From the NCBI RefSeq assembly GCF_900141665.1, contig NZ_FQYI01000005.1, positions 1-64,000 on the forward strand: DNA of 64,000 nucleotides, read 5' to 3'. Under the pieces are notes generated by a model. It worked only from the letters and a program-made list of their open reading frames with translations, did not search any database and had not been told where the DNA came from. A program made the position numbers and the translations under genes. The stretch comes from Cruoricaptor ignavus (GTDB lineage: Bacteria; Bacteroidota; Bacteroidia; Flavobacteriales; Weeksellaceae). Positions 16,332 through 25,491 of this stretch are shown here, one piece after another. Every line of letters begins with the position of its first letter. Within the stretch, counting starts at the first letter, position 1.

Positions 16332-17621
16332 TTATAATTGATTGAATTTGTCCATTGCACTGGCTTTGATTTCGTCAGCAATATCAATATAGGGTTTCAT
16401 CGCCTTATAATCACTGTGTCCCGTCCATTTCATGACAACCTGCGCAGGAATACCAAATGAAAGGGCATTACAAATAAATGTCCGCCTTCCTGCATGAGTT
16501 CCCAAAAGAGCATACTTTGGTGTCACTTCATCGATTCGCTTATTTCCTTTATAGTAGACCTCCCGTACAGGCTCGTCAATTTCCGCCAATTCCGCCAGTT
16601 CTTTCAAATAATCGTTCATCTTCTGATTGGTGATGACCGGAAGAACTTTATCATACTCAAAATGAACTTCTTTATACTTGTCCAGTATTGCTTTGCTGTG
16701 GTTGTTTAACTCGATAATTAAACTGTCCGCAGTTTTTACAGTGGTAATTTCGATATGGTTGTCTTTTACATCACTGCGCCTCAAATTGAATACATCTGAA
16801 TATCTAAGCCCTGTAAAACACTGGAACAAAAAAACATCACGAACTCTCTCTAAGTATTTTTTTGTTTCCGGAATTTTGTATTCTCTCAATTTCGTCAATT
16901 CTGCCCAGGTCAAAAATATAACCTTCTTTTGAGTGGTCTTTAATTTTGGTTTAAATAATTCAAAGGCAAAATTGGAGGTGTATCCTTTCTTTTTGCTCCA
17001 GCGAAGAAACCATTTTAGAAATCCTATCTGCTTACTGATGGTACTATTTCGAAAGCTCTTCTTGTCACGGAGATAGTTTACAAATTCAGTGAGTTTGTTC
17101 TCGTCCCATGATTCGAAAGTCAAATTTTTATCAAAATCTTCCAAATGCTTTTTCGTGGTGGCAAATTTTTCATAGGTTGCTTCTGTCCAATTGTTATGAA
17201 CTCCGCATTCTCGTACAAATTCATCAAATTTACCCATGAACGAAAGTATTGAGGATTCTAATTCAAGACTATTAGGCAAATCCTTATTTTGCCGATTATT
17301 GAATGCTGCTTTAAGTTGTTCAGGAGTAGGAATGATTTCGTTTACTTCACATTCTTTGAAAATATCCTGTATATCCGAATAATATTTTAAAAGATCTGAA
17401 TTGATTTCGGCTGCGGTCTGCTTAAGTTTATTGGTACAGCCATTTTTTACACGCTGCTTGTCTTTATCCCATTTGGAAAAATCGATACGGTAGCCTGTGG
17501 TAAATTCTATCCTTTTATTATAGTAAATAACACGCATACGGATAGGTACATTTTCAATCACAGGAAGACCGTCTTTCTTTCTTCTTTCAAGCGCAAAAAC
17601 TATATTTCGTTTGATATTCAT
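16332..17621 (-). CDS. Tyrosine recombinase (Bacteroidota-type integrase)
   Basis: About 429 residues from the ATG at 17621 (MNIKRNIVFALERRKKDG). It has an arm-binding N terminus (about 1-90), a SAM-like core-binding domain (about 130-220) and a catalytic domain. The catalytic residues are visible: R in FTGLRYSDV, H and R in HAGRRTF, H in KWTGHSDYKAM and the nucleophile Y in KPYIDI. It integrates or excises the element by cutting and rejoining at att sites. The longer frame from 17678 runs into repeats and was not used. A tRNA-Ser remnant 160 bp beyond its start fits a tRNA-directed integrase. Confidence 0.92.
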   Translation of the reverse strand: MNIKRNIVFALERRKKDGLPVIENVPIRMRVIYYNKRIEFTTGYRIDFSKWDKDKQRVKNGCTNKLKQTAAEINSDLLKYYSDIQDIFKECEVNEIIPTPEQLKAAFNNRQNKDLPNSLELESSILSFMGKFDEFVRECGVHNNWTEATYEKFATTKKHLEDFDKNLTFESWDENKLTEFVNYLRDKKSFRNSTISKQIGFLKWFLRWSKKKGYTSNFAFELFKPKLKTTQKKVIFLTWAELTKLREYKIPETKKYLERVRDVFLFQCFTGLRYSDVFNLRRSDVKDNHIEITTVKTADSLIIELNNHSKAILDKYKEVHFEYDKVLPVITNQKMNDYLKELAELAEIDEPVREVYYKGNKRIDEVTPKYALLGTHAGRRTFICNALSFGIPAQVVMKWTGHSDYKAMKPYIDIADEIKASAMDKFNQL

Positions 17622-17779
17622 GGGTGTATAACATATTAATCGACACCCAAATTTACACCCAATTATTGAGATATACAAAGATTTTTTATGATACTCAACT
17701 ATAACAGCAAATTCGTATTATACCTGATTATCAATATTTTGATATTCTATAATCATCTAATAGGGTTCAGGAGAAAGAG

Positions 17780-17792
17780 CCTCTCTCTCCGC
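17780..17792 (+). other. Putative attR: 3' end of a tRNA-Ser gene
   Basis: CCTCTCTCTCCGC equals the 3' acceptor end of many Bacteroidota serine tRNAs (T-arm end plus acceptor strand). Only this end is present: the preceding bases do not fold into a tRNA body, although GGGTTC at 17763-17768 may echo a T-arm. A terminator hairpin follows 8 bases later, as expected after a tRNA. This is what remains on one side when an element integrates into a tRNA 3' end. No second copy was noticed in the window. Confidence 0.65.
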
Positions 17793-17799
17793 TGATATT

Positions 17800-17829
17800 C
17801 CTGTAAGTCATTGATTTACAGGTTTTTTT
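17800..17829 (+). terminator. Intrinsic terminator, probably of the disrupted tRNA-Ser
   Basis: CCTGTAAGTCA (17800-17810) pairs with TGATTTACAGG (17812-17822), allowing one G-T pair, with a one-base centre, followed by seven T. It lies just after the tRNA-Ser remnant and marks the chromosomal side of the junction. Confidence 0.85.
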
Positions 17830-17952
17830 ATTTTTAGGTGCTAATTAATATTTTGGATATTTTCTGTTTCCCAATTGACTCTGGCCCATTTATTTTCTTA
17901 AATTTACGACGGGTAATCCGCACATTTAGTTTTAATTAAATTCTTAAAATTT

Positions 17953-18864
17953 ATGAAAATAAGGAAGAATTTTCTGTTCTTTTTTCTGTTCGCTTTTTTT
18001 AGTTTGAAGTCGCAATCCGTTGATATTCGGGATAACGACGATTATGTGTTTGTATCTGCACACAGAGGTGATTGGATTTTTGCGCCGGAAAATTCGCTAA
18101 AGGCGCTTGAAAATGCCATCACTTTGGGAGTGGATATTATGGAAACAGATGTGTGGCTTACCAAAGACGATCAGCTGGTTATTATGCACGACAAAACACT
18201 GGACAGAACTACCAATGGCACTGGTAAGATAGCGGAAAAAACTCTAGCTGAAATAAAAACGCTTAGATTAAAAAACGGACAAGGCATATTGACTAATGAA
18301 ACAGTACCAACACTGGAAGAATATATTCTGGCGGCAAAAGGTAGAATTTATCTATATCTCGACAAAGCCGGGCAGGTAAATTCTGATAAAACAGTAGAAT
18401 ATAAACTTCAGGCGATACTTGCACTTTTGAAGAAACATCAGGCGCTGGGCCAGGCGATATTTGTATTGGATATGCCTTACAGCAAAGCATACAATATTTT
18501 TGGTGAAGATTTGAAAAAGATTATTTATTGTCCTGTAGTGGAAGATGGGATAAAAGATTTGGACAATTATATAAGTGAATACCGAAAAAAACTGAAACCG
18601 TTAATGTATCAGTTCAGAATCAAAACATTAGAGGATAAATCCTATTCCTACATTCCAAAGCTTAAGGCAGATGGAACCAAGCTGTTTGTCGCTGCTACCT
18701 GGGCTCACCATACTGCTGGGCACGATGACTTCATCAGTATAGAAAAGGGTGGTGCCTACGGCTGGCAATGGCTGATTACTCAGGGCTTTACTGTGATTGA
18801 AACTAACTATCCACATAATTTGATTGATTACTTAAAGACCACGGGAAGAAGAGCAAGACATTAG
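17953..18864 (+). CDS. Secreted glycerophosphodiester phosphodiesterase (GDPD family)
   Basis: A 303-residue protein with a signal peptide (FLFFFLFAFFSLKSQS). GDPD TIM-barrel motifs: SAHRGDW (catalytic His-Arg, about 37-43), PENS, METDVWLTKDD (metal-binding E and D), IMHDKTLDRTTNG (second catalytic His) and LYLDKAG. It should hydrolyse glycerophosphodiesters, for example deacylated phospholipids, to glycerol 3-phosphate and an alcohol in the periplasm. It is the first chromosomal gene after the integration junction and converges with a paralogue at 18941. Whether it belongs functionally to the SusCD locus is uncertain. Confidence 0.88.
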   Translation: MKIRKNFLFFFLFAFFSLKSQSVDIRDNDDYVFVSAHRGDWIFAPENSLKALENAITLGVDIMETDVWLTKDDQLVIMHDKTLDRTTNGTGKIAEKTLAEIKTLRLKNGQGILTNETVPTLEEYILAAKGRIYLYLDKAGQVNSDKTVEYKLQAILALLKKHQALGQAIFVLDMPYSKAYNIFGEDLKKIIYCPVVEDGIKDLDNYISEYRKKLKPLMYQFRIKTLEDKSYSYIPKLKADGTKLFVAATWAHHTAGHDDFISIEKGGAYGWQWLITQGFTVIETNYPHNLIDYLKTTGRRARH

Positions 18865-18876
18865 GAACAAAAGAAA

Positions 18877-18912
18877 AAAAGCCCCAAAAAGCATTAGCTT
18901 TAAAGGGCTTTC
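18877..18912. terminator. Bidirectional terminator between convergent GDPD genes
   Basis: AAAGCCC (18878-18884) pairs with GGGCTTT (18905-18911), with an inner AAAGC-ATTA-GCTTT stem. A- and T-runs flank it. It separates the stop at 18864 from the opposing gene end at 18941. Confidence 0.75.
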
Positions 18913-18940
18913 CGAAATATATAAAGAAAATGATGAATGC

Positions 18941-19813
18941 TTAATATTTTTTATTCCTTGCTTTCAGAAACTTTATCAGCTCTAATGGTCTGTCGGTTTG
19001 TATGATGTTAATGTTGTTTTTCAGAAACCAATCGTAAATATTTGGATTATCCAAAGCCACATCATCATTATGTCCTGCATTATGGTGCGGCCAAAGTGAA
19101 TTTACCCAAACTTTTACACCTCTTTTCCTTAGTTTGCCAAAGTCGATTAGATTTTCTTCAGTTTCACCTACGGTGAATTCAAAGCCGTAGACTTTATAAT
19201 TTGAGAGGTACTCATCTATTTTCCCCCAGCCTTCTTTTATTTCCAGTCTTATTATTGGCATAAAATGGATTTCGTTCTTTAGATGGCCGTATTTTCTATC
19301 AAAATCTTTGTAAGTCTCTGTGCCTTTAATTAAAACTTCATCCAGCATTTTCCTCTTTTTCAATATGGGATATACCAAATCAATGTAGTCAAAAGCCTTA
19401 TCAAGATTAACAAGCACCTTTCCCTGAGTCTCATCAAGTGCCTCTTCCAAAGTTGGCACTTTCATTTGTGTTTTCACGCCAAGGCCATCTCTCAGATAGA
19501 ATTCTTTGATTTCGGCGAGCGTATAATCAGACGGCTTACCTTTTCCAGTTGTAGTTCGGTCGATAGTCTTGTCGTGCATCAAAATTAAGACGGAGTCTTT
19601 TGTCAATGCTAAATCGATTTCCACCATATCAACACCTTTTTCAATAGCTTTTCTAATAGCCCAAATGGAATTTTCAGGTGCGTTTCTCCAGTCAGCTCTG
19701 TGGCTTACCACCATCACTTTATCGTCCGGAAATTTGGACAGCGAAATTGGTTTCTGAGCGTAAACCTGGAAGATTAAAATGTGAAGTATTAGAAGAAAAA
19801 ATTTTTTAAACAT
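18941..19813 (-). CDS. Secreted glycerophosphodiester phosphodiesterase paralogue
   Basis: A 290-residue GDPD-family protein with a signal peptide ending VYAQ. Motifs: SHRADW (H-R kept, the usual glycine replaced by alanine), PENS, MVEIDLALTKD, LMHDKTIDRTTTGKG and VNLDKAF. The catalytic His pair and metal ligands look intact, so activity is expected. It starts one base from the EEP-family gene stop and is the last gene of the unit that begins with SusC, so it should process a substrate handled by that transporter. Confidence 0.87.
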   Translation of the reverse strand: MFKKFFLLILHILIFQVYAQKPISLSKFPDDKVMVVSHRADWRNAPENSIWAIRKAIEKGVDMVEIDLALTKDSVLILMHDKTIDRTTTGKGKPSDYTLAEIKEFYLRDGLGVKTQMKVPTLEEALDETQGKVLVNLDKAFDYIDLVYPILKKRKMLDEVLIKGTETYKDFDRKYGHLKNEIHFMPIIRLEIKEGWGKIDEYLSNYKVYGFEFTVGETEENLIDFGKLRKRGVKVWVNSLWPHHNAGHNDDVALDNPNIYDWFLKNNINIIQTDRPLELIKFLKARNKKY

Positions 19814-19814
19814 T

Positions 19815-20651
19815 TTACTTGATTTTTAGATTAACTAATAAAGGCAAATGATCCGAAATTTTAGTATGTAGTCTCTGTTCGGCATAGGCTGCAAATTTTG
19901 CAACTTCCAATTTATCATTTATAAATATGTAATCAATGATGTTATTGTCTTTTACTGGCCATTCGAAAGGTGTTCCTGTATAATTGGGCGCATATACCTT
20001 CTTCGCAATTTTTCTAGAGTCAATCAATGCTGAAGTTATGTAATTGTAAGTCGGCGAATCCGGCTTAGTATTGAAATCTCCGCAAAGTACCACAGGCTGC
20101 CCTTTTGCTATATTTTTGATTTTATCCAAGATAACTTGCGAAGCATTCCTCCTAGCATTTTCACCAACATGGGACAGATGAGTGTTAAAGAGATAGAATG
20201 TTTTTCCGCTATTGCTGTGCTGAAATTTCCCCCAAGTGCAGATTCTGTTATAAATCGCATCCCAGCCCTTGCTCGGCTTTTCGGGAGTTTCAGAAAGCCA
20301 GAATGTTCCGCTGTCCAGCAATTTCAGATTTTCCTTTTTGTAGAAGATTGACACCGCTTCATATTCTCCATTTGGTTTGCCCGTATCGCTCGGCATATGG
20401 ATGGAAGAGTATCCCGGCATTAAAGATTGCAGCTCGGGATACATATCATCCATTACTTCCTGAAAACCTACAATATCGGTGTCTTGAAAATCTACGAAAT
20501 CAGCTATCCATTGCTTTCTAAACTTCCATCCGTTGATTCCGTCGTGGTTGTTGCTGTATCGAATATTAAAACTCATCACAGTCAACTCCTGCGCAAAGCA
20601 AGAAGCTGAGAAAAATATGAAGATTAATATTACAAAAGCAACTCTTCTCAC
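19815..20651 (-). CDS. Secreted endonuclease/exonuclease/phosphatase-family enzyme
   Basis: A 278-residue protein with a signal peptide (FIFFSASCFAQ). It has the EEP fold motifs in order: MSFNIRY, VGFQEV (metal-binding Glu), NTHLSH, LCGDFNTKPDSP (catalytic Asp-Asn) and a final SDHLPL (catalytic Asp-His). This family includes DNase I, sphingomyelinases and inositol phosphatases. Secretion and the position between SusD and a GDPD favour a role as a phosphodiesterase or phosphatase on an external nutrient. Signal-peptide cleavage before QELTVMSF is clear. It follows the SusD gene by 6 bp. Confidence 0.85.
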   Translation of the reverse strand: MRRVAFVILIFIFFSASCFAQELTVMSFNIRYSNNHDGINGWKFRKQWIADFVDFQDTDIVGFQEVMDDMYPELQSLMPGYSSIHMPSDTGKPNGEYEAVSIFYKKENLKLLDSGTFWLSETPEKPSKGWDAIYNRICTWGKFQHSNSGKTFYLFNTHLSHVGENARRNASQVILDKIKNIAKGQPVVLCGDFNTKPDSPTYNYITSALIDSRKIAKKVYAPNYTGTPFEWPVKDNNIIDYIFINDKLEVAKFAAYAEQRLHTKISDHLPLLVNLKIK

Positions 20652-20657
20652 AATCTG

Positions 20658-22169
20658 TTATTTTACATCCCACCACAGTCTTGTGGCACCGGAATCCTTT
20701 CCATTAAGCGCGTTGATGCCCGTCTTCACACCATCTGGATTCAAGGTGTACTCAGTGCCTGGGAATTGTAGTCTCTTGATTTTTGATGTTGTTGGAATAT
20801 CCGCGTTGTCAGAATTGATGACATCATAAATCTTAGGGTAATCGCTTTTTCTCAGACTGCTCCAGGCTTCCCAGCCATTCGGGAACAAGGCAAGCCATTT
20901 TTGCATTGCTACCTGATGTTTCTGCTCCTCAAGATCATTTGAAAACTTCACTGGTACAGATGACACTGCCGGACTATTAAACTGGTCGTTCAGTGCTTTC
21001 GGAGTGGCGGTGGAATTTACATAGGTATTTGCTGCTGCACCAGTAATTCCCCATTGCTGTAGGGATTTCTTTATGCCTTCTTCGTAGAGGTCTTTGGCGG
21101 TGCCGTTCATATTCCAGCCAAGCAGTGCACCTTCGGCTCTTAGGAAATAAGCCTCAGCTGCAGGCATTACGATAAATTTCTGCAATTTACCCGGCTCACC
21201 GTAGAAAAATGTGCCGATTCTTGAGACGCTGTTTTTGTTGTACTTATTCATCTGAGTGTTATTAACACCGTTGCGTACGCCATGGTATTCGCCATTTTGT
21301 GCAGGCTGAAAGTACACGGGGAGCCTCGGATCACTATATCCTACTAAGATACTTTCCATAGCGGCACTCATCCGATATTCATCCCATTGCGATGTCCAAC
21401 CAATCGGGTTATTAGAGCTTGCCGTAGCTTTAAACCAAGCTTCATCGGCCACATCCGTAAACACGCCATCTGCAACAGCCTGTTCAGCAAATTTCCGTGC
21501 TTCGGCAGGACTCACATCGGATATGCGCATTGCCAGTCTCAGCTTTAATGTATTGGCATATTTTAGCCATTTTTTCACATTTCCCGAATAGATTTGATCG
21601 TTTGCACCAAATACAGTAGCCTGACTGGAATTTTTCAAAATAACGATGGCTTCATCGAGCTCCTTAAAAAACTGTGAATAAATATCCTTCTGACTGTCGT
21701 ATTCGAAAGATTTTCCAGGTGTGCCTATGGAAGAGTATGGAATTGGCCCGAAGTAATCCGTCATTCTGTGAAACATCGTAACTTTCCAAATTAAAGCTAA
21801 AGCGTATTCTTCACTCAGTTCCAGCTCTTTCGATTTATTCAAGACCTCGTAAATCTGCGGAGCACCTTTCTGATAGAAAAAATTCCAAGTGTTATTAAGC
21901 CAACCTCCAGGCATGGTATAGCGGTCTGACGCAAAGCTTTGAGAAAAGTTCGCAAAATACTGACTGTAGAAATCGCCAAACAAACTTTGCGAAGTTTGAT
22001 ATCTAAATCGGTTCAGTATCAGTCCATTAAACTGAGAGGAAGCATACAGCTGCCCAACTGTAGATTTATCTACAATAGTAATTTTCGTTTCGTCCCTGTT
22101 GATTTCATCAAAATCACCGGTGCAGCTTATTACGGATAAAATAATTGCGGTAGAAAGTATTTTTTTCAT
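20658..22169 (-). CDS. SusD/RagB-family outer-membrane lipoprotein
   Basis: A 503-residue protein with a lipoprotein signal: hydrophobic N terminus and cysteine in SVISCTGDFDEIN, matching a lipobox. The body has the features of the SusD-like_2 subfamily: ALIWKVTMFHRMTDYFG (TPR helix), KWLKYANTLKLRLAMRI and AEAYFLRAEGALLGW. It caps the SusC channel at the cell surface and captures the substrate. It begins 12 bp after the SusC gene end, in the conserved order. Confidence 0.93.
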   Translation of the reverse strand: MKKILSTAIILSVISCTGDFDEINRDETKITIVDKSTVGQLYASSQFNGLILNRFRYQTSQSLFGDFYSQYFANFSQSFASDRYTMPGGWLNNTWNFFYQKGAPQIYEVLNKSKELELSEEYALALIWKVTMFHRMTDYFGPIPYSSIGTPGKSFEYDSQKDIYSQFFKELDEAIVILKNSSQATVFGANDQIYSGNVKKWLKYANTLKLRLAMRISDVSPAEARKFAEQAVADGVFTDVADEAWFKATASSNNPIGWTSQWDEYRMSAAMESILVGYSDPRLPVYFQPAQNGEYHGVRNGVNNTQMNKYNKNSVSRIGTFFYGEPGKLQKFIVMPAAEAYFLRAEGALLGWNMNGTAKDLYEEGIKKSLQQWGITGAAANTYVNSTATPKALNDQFNSPAVSSVPVKFSNDLEEQKHQVAMQKWLALFPNGWEAWSSLRKSDYPKIYDVINSDNADIPTTSKIKRLQFPGTEYTLNPDGVKTGINALNGKDSGATRLWWDVK

Positions 22170-22181
22170 GTTTTCAAATTT

Positions 22182-25100
22182 TTAGAATGTTACATTAAGA
22201 TTAACACCATAGCTTCTGGTATTCGGCAGCGCGAAGGATTCAATACCCTGCGCGTTACCGGTGCTTGGTGCAAGTTCCGGATCAAAATTCTTAGCCTTGT
22301 TCTGGAAGAAGAACAAGTTTCTGCCGCTCAGCGAGAGTTTAAGGTTCTGAACAGGAGTCCCCTCAAATATCCTCTTCGGGAAATCATAACCGAGGCTGAT
22401 CTCTCGCATCCTGATTGTAGATGCATCGGAAACAAACGCCTCTCCCACCGGATTGCTTCTTCCCCCGATGTTTGTCCAGTATTGTTCTGCCGTAATTTTT
22501 GTCTCGTTCGGGCTGCCATTCGCTGTCACGCCACCTATAACGAAGCCATCCCTTCCGTTCAGGGTTTCCTCTGTTACACCGGCATAATTTAGCATTGCGT
22601 TGGTAAATGAAACCACCGTTCCGCCTTGTTTAAAATCTACCAGGAAGTAGAGATTGATGTTTTTATAATTCAGGCTGGAACTGATACCGCCCGTCCATTT
22701 AGGGTTAAAATTCCCCGCATATACACTTTTTGATGATGTAAGTTTCGGCAAGCCATTGTTCAGTACGATAATGTTACCGTTGGCGTCTCTTTCAAAACCT
22801 CTTACATACAATTCGCCGAAAGGCCTGCCAACCATTAGTACATTATCTACAAGATAGTCTGATGCTATGGTATATTTATTCAGGTTTTCAGAAATTTCAA
22901 TGACCTTGCTTTTGTTTTTATTGAAATTAAAACTGATATCCCATTTAAAATCGGAAGTCTTTACAGGCACTACATTGAGCGCAACATCCACACCTTTATT
23001 CTCAACCTCGCCGGCATTGATATATTCCGATGAGTAAAGTGATGCCGCAGGAAGATTCACCAATAGCAGCTGATTCCGGCTTTTAGAATTGTAGTAGCTG
23101 GCATCCAAGCTCAGTCTTCTGCGGAAGAAGGATGTTTCGATACCTACTTCAACCGAGTTTGTTTTTTCGGGCTTCAGATTTTCGATAGGCTTAATGTTAT
23201 CAATCGTTACATAACCGTTGTTTCCGCCTGCGGCAAATGTATAAGTCTGGTTTATAAGGTATGGTTTGGCATCATTCCCTACTGTAGCCCAGTTGGCACG
23301 CAGTTTTAAAATATCAACCATTCCAGATTCCATTGAAAACAATTTATCCAGTAGAACTGAACCACCGACAGACGGATACAAGTACGACCTTTCAGATGTA
23401 GGCATTGTAGAAGACCAGTCGTTTCGCAGCGTTCCGTTCAGGAAAAGGTAATTGAAGATTTCAAAATCTGCCATGGCATACAAAGACTGAATTTCCCTTT
23501 TGAATGGTGTATTATTCACCTGATAGAGGAAACTTGCATTGGCGTGATTGAAGAAATTTTCTTTCAGCAGGGAAGTGTTATTGAAGGATTTTAAAGAATT
23601 ATCCTGCTGAAGGAGATTTCCTCCTATATTCAAGGTGTATTTGAACGCATCAAAACCGTTATTATAGGTAAGCAGGAAATCGTAGTTGGTTTCTAATTTT
23701 TCGTAATCTGAAGTGATGTAATTTCCGTTTGTCGCTCTTATGTAGGTATCATTGTTAAGGGAAGTTTCGGATGATGTAAAGGACTTATCCAGTGCCGAGC
23801 GGAGCATCAAATTCAGATTATCCAAAATTTTATAATTGATCTTTGCATAGCCGTACAGTCGGTTTTGTTTTTCGGTTACATTTACATTGTGTATCACCCA
23901 ATAAGGATTTTGGCCGAGGTTTCCTCCGCCACCGCCACCAGGCGTCCAGTAATGCTGCCTGATAAAGCCGTCTGGCGTAGTATATTGATAATCTTTAGCT
24001 TGAGAAAGAGGAATGTTACGCGGAATTCGGCTGATCTGCCTCCAAGCATTGAATGTGGATTCTCCTGTGAAAGGCTTGTGCTGAATGTCACTCATTACCC
24101 CGGATAATTTTACATCCGCATTAATTTTCGGGCTGATTTTGAATTCTGTTTTAAGATTTACAAAGTGGCGCTTCATATTATTTTGCTCCACGATGCCTCT
24201 TACATCCTCGTTTTTATAGGAGAAATATCCGTTTACTTTATCGCCTACCAGGTTAGCCGCTACAAAATTTGAAAAACTTACACCCGTTTTAAAAAAGTCT
24301 TTCACATTATTTGGCTGCGGCAGATACTGATAAGTTTTTTCCCCGGTATAGTTTGGGTTGTTCGACCAGGCATCCACTAGCTGGCCGTCCATTACAGGCC
24401 CCCAGCTAGATATAGCATTTTTATCATACTTTCCTCCATAGCCCTGCCCGTAAATATTTTGGAATTTTGTAAGAATTACAGGGAAATTCCAGGTGGTAGA
24501 ATTCGAATAAGAAACGCCGAGGCCTTTTCTTCCCTTTCCTTTTTTAGTTGTAATGACAATCACACCGTTTGCCGCCCTGCTACCGTAAAGCGCGGCTGCA
24601 TTGGCACCTTTCAGTACATTTACGGATTCTATATCATCAGGGTTAATTGTGGAAATACCGTCTGCGAAAGCATTCTGTCCATTTACTCTGTTGGTAGCTA
24701 CCTCATTACCGTCTTCCAAAAGATTTACAGAAGAATTGCTGATCGCAACGCCGTCCACCACGATGAGCGGCTGGTTGTTTCCAGAAATAGAGCGGTTACC
24801 CCTGATCAAAATTCTCGCATTGCTGCCCACTCCTGCAGAGCCTTCCGTAATCTGAAGACCTGCCACCTTTCCGGATAAAGATTTGGCGATATTATCCTGC
24901 TTTACTCTGGTAAAATCCTCTTCCTTCAGGTTCTGAGTGGAATATGCTAGCGTTTTTTTCTCCTTGGAGATACCGAGAGCTGTGATTACAACTTCTTCCA
25001 GCGCACGCTCTTTACCGCTTGGTTTTACAGTATCCTGTGCAGAAGCATTTCTGTTTGCAGTTCTCGCTTCGCTTTCAAGCTGAGAAAATGCAACAGGCTC

Positions 25101-25421
25101 ACCCTGCCTTGCAGCAGACCTTTTTACGATGATTGTATTGTTTCTATTTTCAAACTGCAGTGGATAATTTCCCTCTAAAAACTCCAATGTTTCCTGCACT
25201 GCACGGTAGTTGATTTTGTTTTCATCTACTTTTAAATCAGCGACATCAGATTTTGAGTAGAAGAATTTTAAATTGTTTGCCTTGCCTAGCTTCTCGATGA
25301 CTGTTCCTACGGGAACTAACTGGCCTGATTGCTGATAGGTGGTTGTCTGTGCTTTTGCCAACTGAACTTGCGGCACAGAAAGAATTCCCAACATGCAGAT
25401 ACTGATGATGGTTTTTTTCAT
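22182..25421 (-). CDS. SusC/RagA-family TonB-dependent transporter with STN domain
   Basis: A 1079-residue outer-membrane protein. Signal peptide to about residue 25, STN domain about 40-100 (FYSKSDVADLKVDEN), TonB box EEVVITAL (142-149), plug with VAGLQITEG and the RGNRSISGNNQPLIVVDGV region, the NVLKGANAAALYGSRAANG hallmark and a 22-strand barrel ending in the aromatic VNLNVTF. The STN domain signals to the FecR protein encoded upstream. The carboxypeptidase-D-like domain usually found before the plug of SusC proteins is missing, with a short linker instead. It should import a substrate captured by the adjacent SusD. Confidence 0.95.
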   Translation of the reverse strand: MKKTIISICMLGILSVPQVQLAKAQTTTYQQSGQLVPVGTVIEKLGKANNLKFFYSKSDVADLKVDENKINYRAVQETLEFLEGNYPLQFENRNNTIIVKRSAARQGEPVAFSQLESEARTANRNASAQDTVKPSGKERALEEVVITALGISKEKKTLAYSTQNLKEEDFTRVKQDNIAKSLSGKVAGLQITEGSAGVGSNARILIRGNRSISGNNQPLIVVDGVAISNSSVNLLEDGNEVATNRVNGQNAFADGISTINPDDIESVNVLKGANAAALYGSRAANGVIVITTKKGKGRKGLGVSYSNSTTWNFPVILTKFQNIYGQGYGGKYDKNAISSWGPVMDGQLVDAWSNNPNYTGEKTYQYLPQPNNVKDFFKTGVSFSNFVAANLVGDKVNGYFSYKNEDVRGIVEQNNMKRHFVNLKTEFKISPKINADVKLSGVMSDIQHKPFTGESTFNAWRQISRIPRNIPLSQAKDYQYTTPDGFIRQHYWTPGGGGGGNLGQNPYWVIHNVNVTEKQNRLYGYAKINYKILDNLNLMLRSALDKSFTSSETSLNNDTYIRATNGNYITSDYEKLETNYDFLLTYNNGFDAFKYTLNIGGNLLQQDNSLKSFNNTSLLKENFFNHANASFLYQVNNTPFKREIQSLYAMADFEIFNYLFLNGTLRNDWSSTMPTSERSYLYPSVGGSVLLDKLFSMESGMVDILKLRANWATVGNDAKPYLINQTYTFAAGGNNGYVTIDNIKPIENLKPEKTNSVEVGIETSFFRRRLSLDASYYNSKSRNQLLLVNLPAASLYSSEYINAGEVENKGVDVALNVVPVKTSDFKWDISFNFNKNKSKVIEISENLNKYTIASDYLVDNVLMVGRPFGELYVRGFERDANGNIIVLNNGLPKLTSSKSVYAGNFNPKWTGGISSSLNYKNINLYFLVDFKQGGTVVSFTNAMLNYAGVTEETLNGRDGFVIGGVTANGSPNETKITAEQYWTNIGGRSNPVGEAFVSDASTIRMREISLGYDFPKRIFEGTPVQNLKLSLSGRNLFFFQNKAKNFDPELAPSTGNAQGIESFALPNTRSYGVNLNVTF

Positions 25422-25491
25422 ATTTTTACAAAAATTTAATTATTTCACATGGTTAAGTTTTCATTTCCGGCAACCCCCATTGCCGGATTTT

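Larger units (their letters stand above)
17622..17952. other. Right junction region of the element
   Basis: About 330 bases without a gene. From the left: the integrase upstream region with ACACCCAAAT/ACACCCAATT tandem repeats (about 17644-17664) and an inverted copy at 17621-17628; an AT-rich stretch; the tRNA-Ser 3' remnant; a terminator hairpin; and the promoter area of the glycerophosphodiesterase gene at 17953. Confidence 0.6.
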
